NCBI RefSeq assembly: GCF_019222765.1
Contig: NZ_CP078145.1
Coordinates: 5,766,001 to 5,830,000 of the forward strand
Length of the DNA stretch: 64,000 nt
Source: Nocardia iowensis
GTDB taxonomy: Bacteria; Actinomycetota; Actinomycetes; Mycobacteriales; Mycobacteriaceae
Direction: 5' to 3'
The translations under genes were made by a program, and so were the position numbers. Every line of letters starts with the position of its first letter. Positions within the stretch are counted from its first letter, which is position 1. Of the stretch, positions 16,803 to 25,267 are shown piece by piece. A model generated the notes under the pieces. That model saw only the letters and a program-made list of their open reading frames with translations, did not search any database and was not told where the DNA came from.

Positions 16803-17654
16803 ATGATGGCAGCAGGTAGTACCGAGGTGGTCGCGACCCTACGCGCGGCGGGTTGCGTCTTCGCCGAGGACGAGGCCCGACTGCTCACCGCCGCTGCCAC
16901 GGAGACCGGAGCGGATCTCGACACCCTGGTCGCTCAGCGTGTCTCCGGTACGCCACTGGAGTACCTGCTCGGCTGGGCCGAGTTCAACGGCCTGCGGGTC
17001 GCGGTCGCGCCGGGCGTATTCGTGCCACGTCAACGCACGGCATTCCTCGTCGCGGAGGCGGCGGGCTTGGCTCGCGCCCGCGACCGCCATTCGGTGGTGG
17101 TCGACTTGTGCTGCGGCACAGGCGCATTGGGCCTGGCGCTGGCCACGATCCTGGCCGCCGAGCACACCCCGGTGACCCTGGCCGCCGCCGACATCGACCC
17201 CGTCGCCGTCGACTGCGCCCGCCGCAACCTCACCCCGCTCGGCGCGCCGGTCTACCAGGGCGACCTGTTCGACCCGCTGCCCGCCGAGCTGCGCGGCTGT
17301 ATCGACATTTTGCTCGCCAACACCCCGTACGTCCCGTCCGAGATGATCGCGCGGATGCCGCCGGAGGCCCGCGATCACGAACCGCGCACCGCGCTCGACG
17401 GCGGACCCGACGGCCTGGACATCTTCCGCCGCGTCGTCGAGGGCGCCGAATCCTGGCTGGCGCCGGGCGGTCACCTGCTGGTCGAATCCAGCGAGGCGCA
17501 GGCGCCGGTGGCGGTCGCGGTGCTGGCAGAGCACGGGCTCATCGGCCGGATCGCCGAATCCGACGAGCACCACGCCACGGTCGTCATCGGCACCCGGCCC
17601 ACCCGGTCGCTCAACTACTTCTTACGGCCGGTGAATTCTTCCATCGAGCGGTAG
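16803..17654 (+). CDS. PrmC-like putative protein N5-glutamine methyltransferase
   Basis: This 283-residue SAM-dependent methyltransferase belongs to the HemK/PrmC-related group. An N-terminal helical substrate domain is followed by a Rossmann domain with motif I DLCCGTGALGLA (101-112) and the acidic ADIDP loop. The substrate-amide motif reads NTPY (173-176) instead of the canonical NPPY, which fits the PrmC-related paralogue family rather than the true release-factor enzyme. No clear ribosome site precedes the tandem ATGs at 16803/16806. Its 3-prime end overlaps the convergent SDR gene by 40 bases. Confidence 0.8.
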   Translation: MMAAGSTEVVATLRAAGCVFAEDEARLLTAAATETGADLDTLVAQRVSGTPLEYLLGWAEFNGLRVAVAPGVFVPRQRTAFLVAEAAGLARARDRHSVVVDLCCGTGALGLALATILAAEHTPVTLAAADIDPVAVDCARRNLTPLGAPVYQGDLFDPLPAELRGCIDILLANTPYVPSEMIARMPPEARDHEPRTALDGGPDGLDIFRRVVEGAESWLAPGGHLLVESSEAQAPVAVAVLAEHGLIGRIAESDEHHATVVIGTRPTRSLNYFLRPVNSSIER

Positions 17655-18445
17655 ACGCCGACGCTGTTGAGGAACAGGTCGCGAAGCTTGATGGGCAGGA
17701 TTCCGGACAGCGCTTTGTTGAGGCGGGAGGTCCAAGGCAGGATCACCAGCGGCGTGCCGTTCTTCATTTCCCGCCAGGACGTATCGACCACCTCATCCTG
17801 ATCCAGGATCGGAGTGAACAGGAAACCCTTTGCGCCGTCGAACATTCCGGTGTTGATGTACGTCGGGCAGACCGTGGTGACCGTGACGTGGTCGTGGCCC
17901 GCCTGCTCCAACTCGATGCGCACCGAATCGGACCAGCCGAGCGCCGCCCACTTCGACGCCGCGTAGACGCTCATCCGCGGGTTCGAGACCAGACCCGCGG
18001 AGGAGGCGATGGTCAGCACCCTCGCCTGGGTCGAACCGGCCACCATGGCAGGCAGGAATTCGAGGGTGACGTACATGGGGGCGTGCGCGTTGATCGCCAT
18101 CGTCTTCTCGATGTCGGCGCGGTTCTCGGTCTCCCAGAAGTAGCTGTTGCCGCGCACGATGCCCGCGTTGTTGACCAGGATGTCGATGGTGCCGACCTCG
18201 GCACGGACCGATTCCGCCGCCTCGGCGATGGCCTCCGGCACGGATACGTCGACCACGAAGTGGTGAATGTTGCCGCCGCGACCGGTGAGCTCGGCGGCGG
18301 TGTCCTTCAGCGCGGCTTCATTGATATCCCACAGCACGACGGCGGCCGCACCTTCACGCACCGCGCGCTCGGCGAACAACTTGCCGAGGCCCATCGCGGC
18401 ACCCGTCACCAGAACCTTCTTACCCGCAACCGTGTCGAGTTTCAT
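17615..18445 (-). CDS. Short-chain dehydrogenase/reductase
   Basis: This 276-residue classical SDR has cofactor motif TGAAMGLG, DVSVPE, NNAG, catalytic Ser in IASSAG and YAASK. The C-terminal ~60 residues (from LDQDEVVD) form an extension seen in lipid-active SDRs of actinomycetes. It follows the aldehyde dehydrogenase by 30 bases and is probably co-transcribed with it under the TetR operator near 20110. An alcohol-to-aldehyde-to-acid route for a fatty or terpenoid alcohol is plausible but unproven. Confidence 0.88.
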   Translation of the reverse strand: MKLDTVAGKKVLVTGAAMGLGKLFAERAVREGAAAVVLWDINEAALKDTAAELTGRGGNIHHFVVDVSVPEAIAEAAESVRAEVGTIDILVNNAGIVRGNSYFWETENRADIEKTMAINAHAPMYVTLEFLPAMVAGSTQARVLTIASSAGLVSNPRMSVYAASKWAALGWSDSVRIELEQAGHDHVTVTTVCPTYINTGMFDGAKGFLFTPILDQDEVVDTSWREMKNGTPLVILPWTSRLNKALSGILPIKLRDLFLNSVGVYRSMEEFTGRKK

Positions 18446-18475
18446 CCGTCCCTATCCCTGTCGATTCGCTGAAAG

Positions 18476-20047
18476 TTACTTCTGCCGCAGTGTTTTCATC
18501 AGGCCGAAGTAGAAGGTCATGGTCTTGGCCCACAGTTCCTCGGACATGCCGGGCAGCGGCGCGATCGGCAGCACCCGCTGCACCGCGATGGTCTGGGTGT
18601 CGATGTACTTCAACAGTCCCTCGGGTCCGTGCCTGCGCCCGGTGCCGGAAATGCCGAGCCCGCCGGACGGCGCGTCGGCACTCCCCCATGCCGCGATGAA
18701 GCCCTCGTTGACGTTCACCGAACCGGCGTTGATCCGCGCCGCGACCTCGCGACCACGGGCGATGTCCTTGGTCCAGACGCTGGCATTGAGGCCGTACGCG
18801 GTGTCGTTGGCCTGCTCGACCGCCTCGTCGTCGCTGCCGACCCGGTAGATCGAGACCACCGGACCGAAGGTCTCCTCGCGATACACCGTCATACCGGGGC
18901 GCACGCCACTCAGCACCGTCGGCTCGTAGAAGTACGGGCCGAGATCGGGTCGAGCCCGGCCACCGGCGAGCACCGTCGCGCCCTTGGCCACCGCGTCGTC
19001 GACATGTGCACGGACGGTGGCCAATTGGCGCGGGAAGGTGAGCGAACCCATGTCGCTGTCGTAGTTCAGCCCGCCGCCGAGCGCGATTCCCTCGACGTGC
19101 CCGATGAATTCGGTGACGAACTGGTCATACACCTTGTCGTGCACATAGATTCGCTCCATCGATTCGCACAGCTGCCCGGCCGAGGCGAAGCAGGCGCGGA
19201 TCGCGATCTTCGCGGCCCGGGACACATCGGCATCGGCGAGCACCACGAGCGGGTTCTTGCCGCCGAGTTCGAGCGAGTAGCCGATGAGCCGCTCCCCCGC
19301 CTGCTGGGCGATGGTGCGGCCGGTCGCGCTGGAACCGGTGTAGTCGACATAGTCCGCGCGTCCGATCACTTCATGACCGATCACCGAGCCCCGCCCGAGT
19401 ACCGCCTGCCACAGCCCGCGTGGCAGCCCAGCGCGTTCGGCGGCGTCGATCGCCCACAGCGCGGTGAGCGCGGTCTGGTTGTCCGGTCTGGCCACCACAG
19501 CGTTGCCCGCGACCAGGGCGGGCAGTGCGTCGGAGGCGGCCAGCGCGAGCGGGTAGTTCCACGGCGAGATCACCGCGACGACACCCTTCGGCCGGTGCCG
19601 CACGTCGACTTGGGTGAGCACCGGCAGCACGCCGCGCGGCTTCCGGGTGGCGAGCAGCCTCGCGGCGACCTGCGCGTAGTACCTGGCATTGACCGCGACG
19701 TCACCGACCTCGTCGAAAGCGTGTGCGCGGGACTTGCCCGTCTCGGTCTGCACGATGTCGAGGATGGTGTCCTGCTCGGCGAGCACGATGTCGTGGAAGC
19801 GGCGCAGCACGGCGGCGCGCTCGCGCATCGGCCGGCGCGCCCACTCCTGCTGCACCGCGCGTGCCGTCGCGAAGGCCCGCTCGATATCGGCGGTCGCGGA
19901 CTGTGGCAGGTCGGCGATCTTGCGCCCGGTGGCCGGCGCGAACACCTCCACGGAAGGCGCGCCACCAGCCACCGCCCGGTCCAGGAGCGGCTGGACCAGC
20001 GACGACGGCAACGCGTCTGCGGTGGTGAGCTGGGAGGCGGTCGTCAT
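18476..20047 (-). CDS. Succinate-semialdehyde-type aldehyde dehydrogenase (GabD2-like)
   Basis: This 523-residue aldehyde dehydrogenase resembles mycobacterial GabD2. SPWNYPLALAASDALPALVAGNAV forms the cofactor strand. Glu260 (LELGGKNP) is the base and Cys294 (GQLCES) the nucleophile. The ~35-residue N-terminal extension and the long C-terminal tail ending near TFYFGLMKTL are typical of this branch. The start is the ATG at 20047, with GAGAGGG seven bases upstream; the longer frame runs into the operator. It heads an operon with the SDR and is divergent from a TetR gene. Confidence 0.88.
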   Translation of the reverse strand: MTTASQLTTADALPSSLVQPLLDRAVAGGAPSVEVFAPATGRKIADLPQSATADIERAFATARAVQQEWARRPMRERAAVLRRFHDIVLAEQDTILDIVQTETGKSRAHAFDEVGDVAVNARYYAQVAARLLATRKPRGVLPVLTQVDVRHRPKGVVAVISPWNYPLALAASDALPALVAGNAVVARPDNQTALTALWAIDAAERAGLPRGLWQAVLGRGSVIGHEVIGRADYVDYTGSSATGRTIAQQAGERLIGYSLELGGKNPLVVLADADVSRAAKIAIRACFASAGQLCESMERIYVHDKVYDQFVTEFIGHVEGIALGGGLNYDSDMGSLTFPRQLATVRAHVDDAVAKGATVLAGGRARPDLGPYFYEPTVLSGVRPGMTVYREETFGPVVSIYRVGSDDEAVEQANDTAYGLNASVWTKDIARGREVAARINAGSVNVNEGFIAAWGSADAPSGGLGISGTGRRHGPEGLLKYIDTQTIAVQRVLPIAPLPGMSEELWAKTMTFYFGLMKTLRQK

Positions 20048-20094
20048 TGTCGGCCCTCTCGATCGGACGGTCGGACGGGCCGGAAGCACGTCGT

Positions 20095-20126
20095 CCATTA
20101 ACTGAACACTAGTGTTAGATTAATGG
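20095..20126. promoter_or_regulatory. TetR operator in the ALDH/TetR divergent region
   Basis: A 32-bp palindrome has a perfect 12-bp core (AACACTAGTGTT) and perfect 7-bp outer arms (CCATTAA/TTAATGG); only three of 16 pairs mismatch. It lies about 50 bases upstream of the aldehyde dehydrogenase start and 95 upstream of the TetR gene. Confidence 0.75.
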
Positions 20127-20219
20127 GCGTGCCACGTCTCGTGTCAAGCTCTTCGTCATGGAACACAGACATGACCGGCTGCTCGCTGTGAGGCAGCACC
20201 ATGTCTGCGGCGCGGCGCG

Positions 20220-20894
20220 GTGACCGAGGCGACCACCCGGCGGGGCAGGCCGCCGCAGACCCAGGAGCAGGCCGACGAGGTCCGCGCCAGGATCGTGCTC
20301 GCCACCGCGGCGGTATTCACCCGCAACGGCTCGCGCGGGCTGAGCGTCGCGCAGATCATCGAGCAGGCCGGATTGGCGCGGCCGACCTTCTACCGCTACT
20401 TCGGCAATGCGACCGAGCCGCTGCACGTGCTGCTCAACACGTCGAACGACGGCTTGGTCGACGGCATCCGGGTGGCGCTGACCGGTACCGACGAACCGGT
20501 CGAACTCGGCATCCGGCTGATCGACGCCTACCTGGCGTGGGCAGGCGGGCACGGCGCCATGCTGCGCCCGCTGTTCGCCGAACTGCACGACCCCGCCTCG
20601 CCGGTCTCCGCGTACCGGGAACGGGCGCTCGATGATATCCGCGCCCTGGTCCGTTCGACCTTCACCGAGCTGGGCCGCCCCGTCCCGAGCCCGCTCGATC
20701 TCGATGCCGCACTGCACGTCTGCGAATACGTGGTCTACCGGATCTCCGCGGGCACCGAGCCCGGCGTCGAACCCGACGCGGAAACCGTTGCGGCAGCGCG
20801 CCTCACGATGATCCGCGTACTACTGACCACCTTGGGCACCCGCACCGACATCGAATACGCGATGAACCTCCCCGGCATCTTCCCCGCTCCCTGA
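20220..20894 (+). CDS. TetR-family transcriptional regulator
   Basis: This 224-residue regulator has an N-terminal TetR helix-turn-helix (LSVAQIIEQAGLARPTFYRYFGNA) followed by a helical ligand domain. It is divergent from the aldehyde dehydrogenase/SDR operon and probably represses it through the 32-bp palindrome between them. The start is GTG at 20220 with no obvious ribosome site; the basic MTEATTRRGRPPQT leader is typical for TetR proteins. Confidence 0.88.
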   Translation: MTEATTRRGRPPQTQEQADEVRARIVLATAAVFTRNGSRGLSVAQIIEQAGLARPTFYRYFGNATEPLHVLLNTSNDGLVDGIRVALTGTDEPVELGIRLIDAYLAWAGGHGAMLRPLFAELHDPASPVSAYRERALDDIRALVRSTFTELGRPVPSPLDLDAALHVCEYVVYRISAGTEPGVEPDAETVAAARLTMIRVLLTTLGTRTDIEYAMNLPGIFPAP

Positions 20895-20915
20895 AGTCAG
20901 CCGCACGCCTTACCG

Positions 20916-20997
20916 AAAGGGTGTGCACACCCACTGCCTCAGCCGCACACCCGTTCACGAAGGTGTGCGGCTGCCAGAAGGGGTGTGCACACCCTTT
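20916..20997. repeat. Compound inverted repeat between convergent genes
   Basis: Outer arms of 17 bp (20916-20932 and 20981-20997) are perfect inverted copies, and each contains the 14-bp palindrome GGGTGTGCACACCC. A 12-bp perfect hairpin (20940-20951 with 20962-20973) lies between them. A partial copy of its arm (CAGCCGCAC) occurs at 20898. It could terminate the TetR transcript or be a dispersed palindromic element. Confidence 0.7.
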
Positions 20998-21007
20998 CCG
21001 CACGTGG

Positions 21008-21035
21008 ACTCGGCGAGCGACGTTGGTCGCCGAGT
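21008..21035 (-). terminator. Hairpin after the PDR/VanB oxidoreductase gene
   Basis: A 9-bp perfect stem (21008-21016 with 21027-21035) directly abuts the stop codon of the leftward oxidoreductase gene. It has no T-run, so terminator function is likely rather than certain. Confidence 0.5.
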
Positions 21036-22106
21036 TCACAGGTCTATGTCGAGTTCCGTACCGCAGGCACGGGATACGCAGGTCAGCATCCCGTGGTCGC
21101 GGTCGGCGTCGAGGAGGAACCGGTCTCGGTGGTCGACCTCGCCGCGGAGGACGTCGACCCGGCACGTGCCGCAGAAACCCTGCTGGCAGGAGTAGGCGAC
21201 GCCGGGCAGGACCCGCCGGATCGCGGCCAGCGCGGACTCGTCGGACGCGACATCCACCTCGATCCCACTCCGGCGCAGTCGGATACGGAACGGGGCACCG
21301 TCACGCACCGGGACCGGCGAGAACCGCTCGGTGTGCAGCGATGCCGTCGGGTCGTGCAGCGACAACACCTCGCGCGCCGCCGCGGCCAATGGTGGTGGGC
21401 CGCAGACGTACACGGCGGCGCCGGTCGGTGTCTGCTCGAAGATCATCCTCGGGTCCGGCATGCCGAATTCGTCGTCCGGACGCACCACCACGTCGCCACC
21501 GGTCAGCCGCGCCAACTCGCCGAGGAACGGCATCCGCGACCGTGAACGTCCCAAATACATGAGCCGCCAACGCTTTCCGGTCTGCTCAGCGGCGGCGACC
21601 ATCGGCAGGATCGGCGTGATCCCGATACCACCGGCGACGAACAGGTACTGCGGCGCCTCGATGAACGGAAAGGCATTGCGCGGCCCGCGAACCGACAGCC
21701 GGTCACCGACCCGCAACCGCTCGTGGACCTCCCGCGATCCGCCACCCCCATCGGCGATGTAGCGCACGGCGATCCGGTACTGCCGACGATCGGCCGGATC
21801 GCTGGTCAACGAGTATTGGCGCTGGCGTCCCGATGGCAGCACCACGTCCAGGTGCGCACCCGGCGTCCAGGCAGGCAGCAGCCCGCCGTCCGGGTCGCTC
21901 AGGATCAGGCTGACCACCTCGTCGGCTTCCGACTCGATCCGATCGATCACGACCGCGAACTCGTACCCGGTGTGCCGGACCGGCTGTGGCGGCGAAAGCA
22001 GTTGCGCCGCATCACCTTCGGCGAAGACGCGCTTGTACGCGTCGGCCGCCGAGGCGATCAACCGCAACCCAGGGCCCGGCCGATAACCCGCCTCGGCGGC
22101 CGTCAT
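21036..22106 (-). CDS. PDR/VanB-family oxidoreductase (FMN/FAD, NAD and 2Fe-2S domains)
   Basis: This 356-residue reductase combines a flavin-binding barrel (RQYSLTSDP), an NAD domain (FVAGGIGITPILPM, YVCGPPPL) and a C-terminal plant-type 2Fe-2S ferredoxin. The cysteine cluster is CQQGFCGTC, with a fourth Cys near LTCVSRA. Such proteins pass electrons from NAD(P)H to an oxygenase. Its ATG overlaps the stop of the upstream EXXH-motif protein gene by four bases, so the two are made together and probably work together. The start at 22106 fits the family; longer frames overlap the partner gene. Confidence 0.9.
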   Translation of the reverse strand: MTAAEAGYRPGPGLRLIASAADAYKRVFAEGDAAQLLSPPQPVRHTGYEFAVVIDRIESEADEVVSLILSDPDGGLLPAWTPGAHLDVVLPSGRQRQYSLTSDPADRRQYRIAVRYIADGGGGSREVHERLRVGDRLSVRGPRNAFPFIEAPQYLFVAGGIGITPILPMVAAAEQTGKRWRLMYLGRSRSRMPFLGELARLTGGDVVVRPDDEFGMPDPRMIFEQTPTGAAVYVCGPPPLAAAAREVLSLHDPTASLHTERFSPVPVRDGAPFRIRLRRSGIEVDVASDESALAAIRRVLPGVAYSCQQGFCGTCRVDVLRGEVDHRDRFLLDADRDHGMLTCVSRACGTELDIDL

Positions 22107-22978
22107 GCGACCGCCGTCCGCGCCGCGGGCGACTGCGCGAGGTAGCGCAGTGCGTTGTCCATCGGACCCAGCTGCGAGGGGTGGAACCCCGGCCGAAGGT
22201 ACCGCGGGATCTCGGTGAAGAAGGTGGTGAAGTTCGGCACCACTCCGCGCAAAGAGGCGCTGGCCAACTGTAGTGGCCAGAATCGTCCCTTGTGCGGGGA
22301 CGGGTCCTTGTGGAACAGGTATCCGCCCGAAATGACGAACAGCACAAGCAATCCCGTGCTCGCGATCAGTGCTTGCCGCGCCTTGCGCACGTACCCACCG
22401 TCGACGTACATGTACGCGTCGTAGACCACGCTGCGGTGCTCGACCTCTTCCGCGCCGTGCCAGCGGATGAGATCCAGCATGGCCGGGTGCATTCCCTTCT
22501 CGGCGAGCGTGTCGTTGGTCAGCAGCCATTCGCCGATCACGGCGGTGTAATGCTCCATCCCGGCGAACAGGGCCAGCCGCTCGCACAGCCAGGCGTGCTC
22601 GGCCCGACCGGAAAGACCGTGCTCGCCGAGCACCCGATCGACCAGCCACGCAACACGTTCCACCATCGGGCCGACGTCGAGACCGAGCCGCTCCAGCTGC
22701 CGTCGCGCCTGCTCGTGCGAACTCGCGTGCATGGCCTCCTGGCCGATGAATCCGCGCACCTCCTCGCGCAGCCGCTCGTCCTCGATCAGCGGTAACGCCT
22801 CGGCGAGCGCCTGCGCCATCGCCCGCTCCCCCTCGGGTAACACCAGGTGCATCACGTTGATGATGTGGGTCGCCATCACCTCGCCGGGGATGTAGTGCAT
22901 CGGCACCGTGTCGAAGTCGAAGCTGACGTCGCGCGGGTTGATCGCGTGCGTCTGATCGGCATAGACAGTAGAGCCCAT
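22103..22978 (-). CDS. Predicted metal-dependent hydrolase/di-iron-like protein (PF10118)
   Basis: This 291-residue, mostly helical protein belongs to the family annotated as predicted metal-dependent hydrolase (PF10118). Two EXXH-type motifs, GQEAMHASSHEQ and AEEVEHRSV, plus a third Glu/His pair in GMEHYTAVIGE, look like a carboxylate/histidine di-metal site. A hydrophobic segment (ASTGLLVLFVISGGYLF) suggests membrane contact. Coupling to a ferredoxin-type reductase makes an iron-dependent oxygenase or hydroxylase acting on a lipid or sterol plausible (inference), despite the family name. It is divergent from a TetR gene. Confidence 0.75.
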   Translation of the reverse strand: MGSTVYADQTHAINPRDVSFDFDTVPMHYIPGEVMATHIINVMHLVLPEGERAMAQALAEALPLIEDERLREEVRGFIGQEAMHASSHEQARRQLERLGLDVGPMVERVAWLVDRVLGEHGLSGRAEHAWLCERLALFAGMEHYTAVIGEWLLTNDTLAEKGMHPAMLDLIRWHGAEEVEHRSVVYDAYMYVDGGYVRKARQALIASTGLLVLFVISGGYLFHKDPSPHKGRFWPLQLASASLRGVVPNFTTFFTEIPRYLRPGFHPSQLGPMDNALRYLAQSPAARTAVA

Positions 22979-23029
22979 CTCGCATCCTCATCTCTGCTCG
23001 GCGAAGCCCAGATCCTGGCAATCTATTGG

Positions 23030-23069
23030 TGACATCAGCTGCTGTCAACATCGCCCGATGTCTACATCG
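23030..23069. promoter_or_regulatory. Candidate TetR operators in the divergent region
   Basis: An 18-bp palindrome TGACA-N8-TGTCA (23030-23047, eight of nine pairs) is followed at once by alternating ACATCG/CGATGT half-sites (23048-23069). Those half-sites form two overlapping 14-bp inverted repeats. The block lies between the PF10118 gene and the TetR gene and probably contains both promoters. Confidence 0.6.
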
Positions 23070-23090
23070 GCGCTGTGAGAAGATGGCGCC

Positions 23091-23756
23091 ATGGTCGCCG
23101 AAGAGGACGGGTCCATCCCGGGCATGCGCCGCTGGCGCGGACGGTCACCCGCCGATCGGGTCGCCGGACGCCGTGAGCAGCTGATCGAGGCATGCACCGA
23201 GTTGATGGGCACCGTCGGCGCCGCCGAGACCTCGATGCGCGGGGTGTGCAGGCAGGCCGGGCTGACCGAACGCTACTTCTACGAGAGCTTCCCGAACCTG
23301 GACGCACTGCTCATCACCGTGCTGGACACTGTCGTCCTCGGTGCACGGGACCGACTACTCGATGCGCTACCCACGGCGCCGATCGAACGCGACGCCATGT
23401 TCCGCCACCTCGTCGGCGTCTTCACCGACTACCTCGTGGCGGATCGCCGTCGCGGCCGGATCATGTTCGTCGAATCGCAAGCGACGCCGGTGCTCATGCC
23501 GCGCGCCATGGAACTGATCGGGCTGTTCACGGCGCCGATCGCCCTGACGATCGGCGCCGGTGACTACTCGAATCCCACCCCGGACGAGCACGACAACACC
23601 CTCAATGCCAGCGCCATCTTCGGCGCGCTTGCCTACCTCTACCGGCCCTGGCTGGACGGCGAGATCCCGGTCTCCCGCGAAAGATTCGACGAGCACGCCG
23701 CGACCGTGCTGGAACACATTGCCCGGGCCCGCTCCTCGGTGAACACCGGAGCCTAG
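23091..23756 (+). CDS. TetR-family transcriptional regulator
   Basis: This 221-residue regulator has helix-turn-helix TSMRGVCRQAGLTERYFYESFPN near residues 47-69 and a helical C-terminal ligand domain. The divergent orientation and the palindromes between the genes suggest that it represses the PF10118/reductase operon. A second in-frame ATG 33 bases downstream is possible. It converges on the EthA-like gene with a 17-base gap. Confidence 0.88.
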   Translation: MVAEEDGSIPGMRRWRGRSPADRVAGRREQLIEACTELMGTVGAAETSMRGVCRQAGLTERYFYESFPNLDALLITVLDTVVLGARDRLLDALPTAPIERDAMFRHLVGVFTDYLVADRRRGRIMFVESQATPVLMPRAMELIGLFTAPIALTIGAGDYSNPTPDEHDNTLNASAIFGALAYLYRPWLDGEIPVSRERFDEHAATVLEHIARARSSVNTGA

Positions 23757-23773
23757 GCGGCGTAGCCAGACGC

Positions 23774-25267
23774 TCAGTCCCGCGCGGCCACTCGCTCGAT
23801 CTGCCCGGCCCGCTCGAAGCTCATCGCGTCGTCGGCGATCGACCCGTGCCGCAAGGTGACCAGGTCGCGCAGGTAGTTCATCCGTAGTCGCCACGGCGCG
23901 CGGTCACCCTGGATCGGGAACTGGTTCGCGGCGCGCTGCACGTAGCCGGGATTGAAGTTGAGGAACAACGATTCGACGCCGACGGACGGGTCCCGCACCG
24001 GCATACAGCGCACATAACCGTGCGCGTCCATGTGCCGCAGCAGGCGAACCACATACTCCGACACCAGATCAGCCTTCAGCGTCCACGAGGCATTGGTGTA
24101 GCCGAAGATGTAGGCGAAGTTCGGCACATCCGACAGCATCATCGCCTTGTAGGCCATGCGCTCCGCCAGTCGCACCGGCTCGCCGTCCACCACGAGGTCG
24201 ATGCCGCCGAACGCGACCAGATTCAATCCCGTTGCGGTGATGATGATGTCGGCGTCGAGGGTGGCACCGGAGGCCAGCCGCAGGCCGGTCTCGGTGAACG
24301 TCTCGATCCGGTCGGTGACGACCGCCAGCTTGCCCTTGCGGATGGCGCGGAAGAAATCACCGCTCGGCGCCAGGCACAATCGCTGGTCCCACGGGTTGTA
24401 GCTGGGTGTGAAATGGGTGTCGATGTCGTAGCCCGGCGGCAGCCAGCGTTCCTGCCAGCCGCGGATGCGTTTGCGCACGCTCGCCGGATAGCGTTGGCTC
24501 AGTTGGTAGAACGCGGTGGTCACGGCCACATTCTTGGCGCGGGCCAGTGCGTAGGCGGCGCGGGGCGGCAGGCGGCGGCGCAGCTTCAAGGCGAAATCGT
24601 CGCGGGCCGGCGCGGAAATGATGTAGCTCGGGCTGCGCTGCAGCATGGTCACGTGCGCGCCCTGTTCGGTGAGCGCGGGGCCGAGCGTGACAGCGGTGGC
24701 GCCACTGCCGATGAGCACCACCTTCTTGTTCGCGTAGTCCAGGTCCGCGGGCCAGAACTGCGGGTGCACAACGGGTCCGGTGAATCGGTCGGTGCCGGGG
24801 AAGTCGGGGACATAGGGCTCGTCGTAGCGGTAGTAACCAGCACAGGAGAGCAGGAATCCGGCGGTGAGCGTGACGGTGTCGCCGGTGTCGGTGCGCTCGG
24901 CCAGCACGGTCCACCGATTATCGGCCGAGGACCATTCGGCGCGCACCACCCGATGCCGGAAGCGGATGTGCCGGTCGATGCCGTTCTCCGCGGCGGTTTC
25001 CCGCACGTAGTCGAGGATGGTGTCGCCGTCGGCGATCGATTTCTCGCCCAGCCACGGCTTGAATCGGTAACCCAGGGTGTACATATCGGAGTCGGAGCGA
25101 ATTCCGGGGTAGCGGAACAGATCCCAGGTGCCGCCGATTGCCTCGCGGCTCTCCAGGATCGTGTAGGTCCGTCGCGGAAAGGCCCGCTGTAGGTGATAGG
25201 CCGCGCCGATGCCGGACAACCCGGCCCCCATGATGAGCACATCGGTGTGCTCGACAGCGGTAGTCAT
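23774..25267 (-). CDS. Flavin monooxygenase, Baeyer-Villiger type (EthA-like)
   Basis: This 497-residue class B flavoprotein monooxygenase has an FAD site GAGLSG (14-19) and the Baeyer-Villiger fingerprint F-x-G-x3-H-x3-W-P at 162-173. The NADPH site is GSGATA (187-192). Its length and overall sequence resemble mycobacterial EthA, which oxidises ketones and thioamides. GAGGAGAG lies just upstream of the ATG. Unlike ethA in Mycobacterium it is not divergent from an ethR gene; the nearest TetR gene converges on it. Native substrate unknown. Confidence 0.9.
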   Translation of the reverse strand: MTTAVEHTDVLIMGAGLSGIGAAYHLQRAFPRRTYTILESREAIGGTWDLFRYPGIRSDSDMYTLGYRFKPWLGEKSIADGDTILDYVRETAAENGIDRHIRFRHRVVRAEWSSADNRWTVLAERTDTGDTVTLTAGFLLSCAGYYRYDEPYVPDFPGTDRFTGPVVHPQFWPADLDYANKKVVLIGSGATAVTLGPALTEQGAHVTMLQRSPSYIISAPARDDFALKLRRRLPPRAAYALARAKNVAVTTAFYQLSQRYPASVRKRIRGWQERWLPPGYDIDTHFTPSYNPWDQRLCLAPSGDFFRAIRKGKLAVVTDRIETFTETGLRLASGATLDADIIITATGLNLVAFGGIDLVVDGEPVRLAERMAYKAMMLSDVPNFAYIFGYTNASWTLKADLVSEYVVRLLRHMDAHGYVRCMPVRDPSVGVESLFLNFNPGYVQRAANQFPIQGDRAPWRLRMNYLRDLVTLRHGSIADDAMSFERAGQIERVAARD

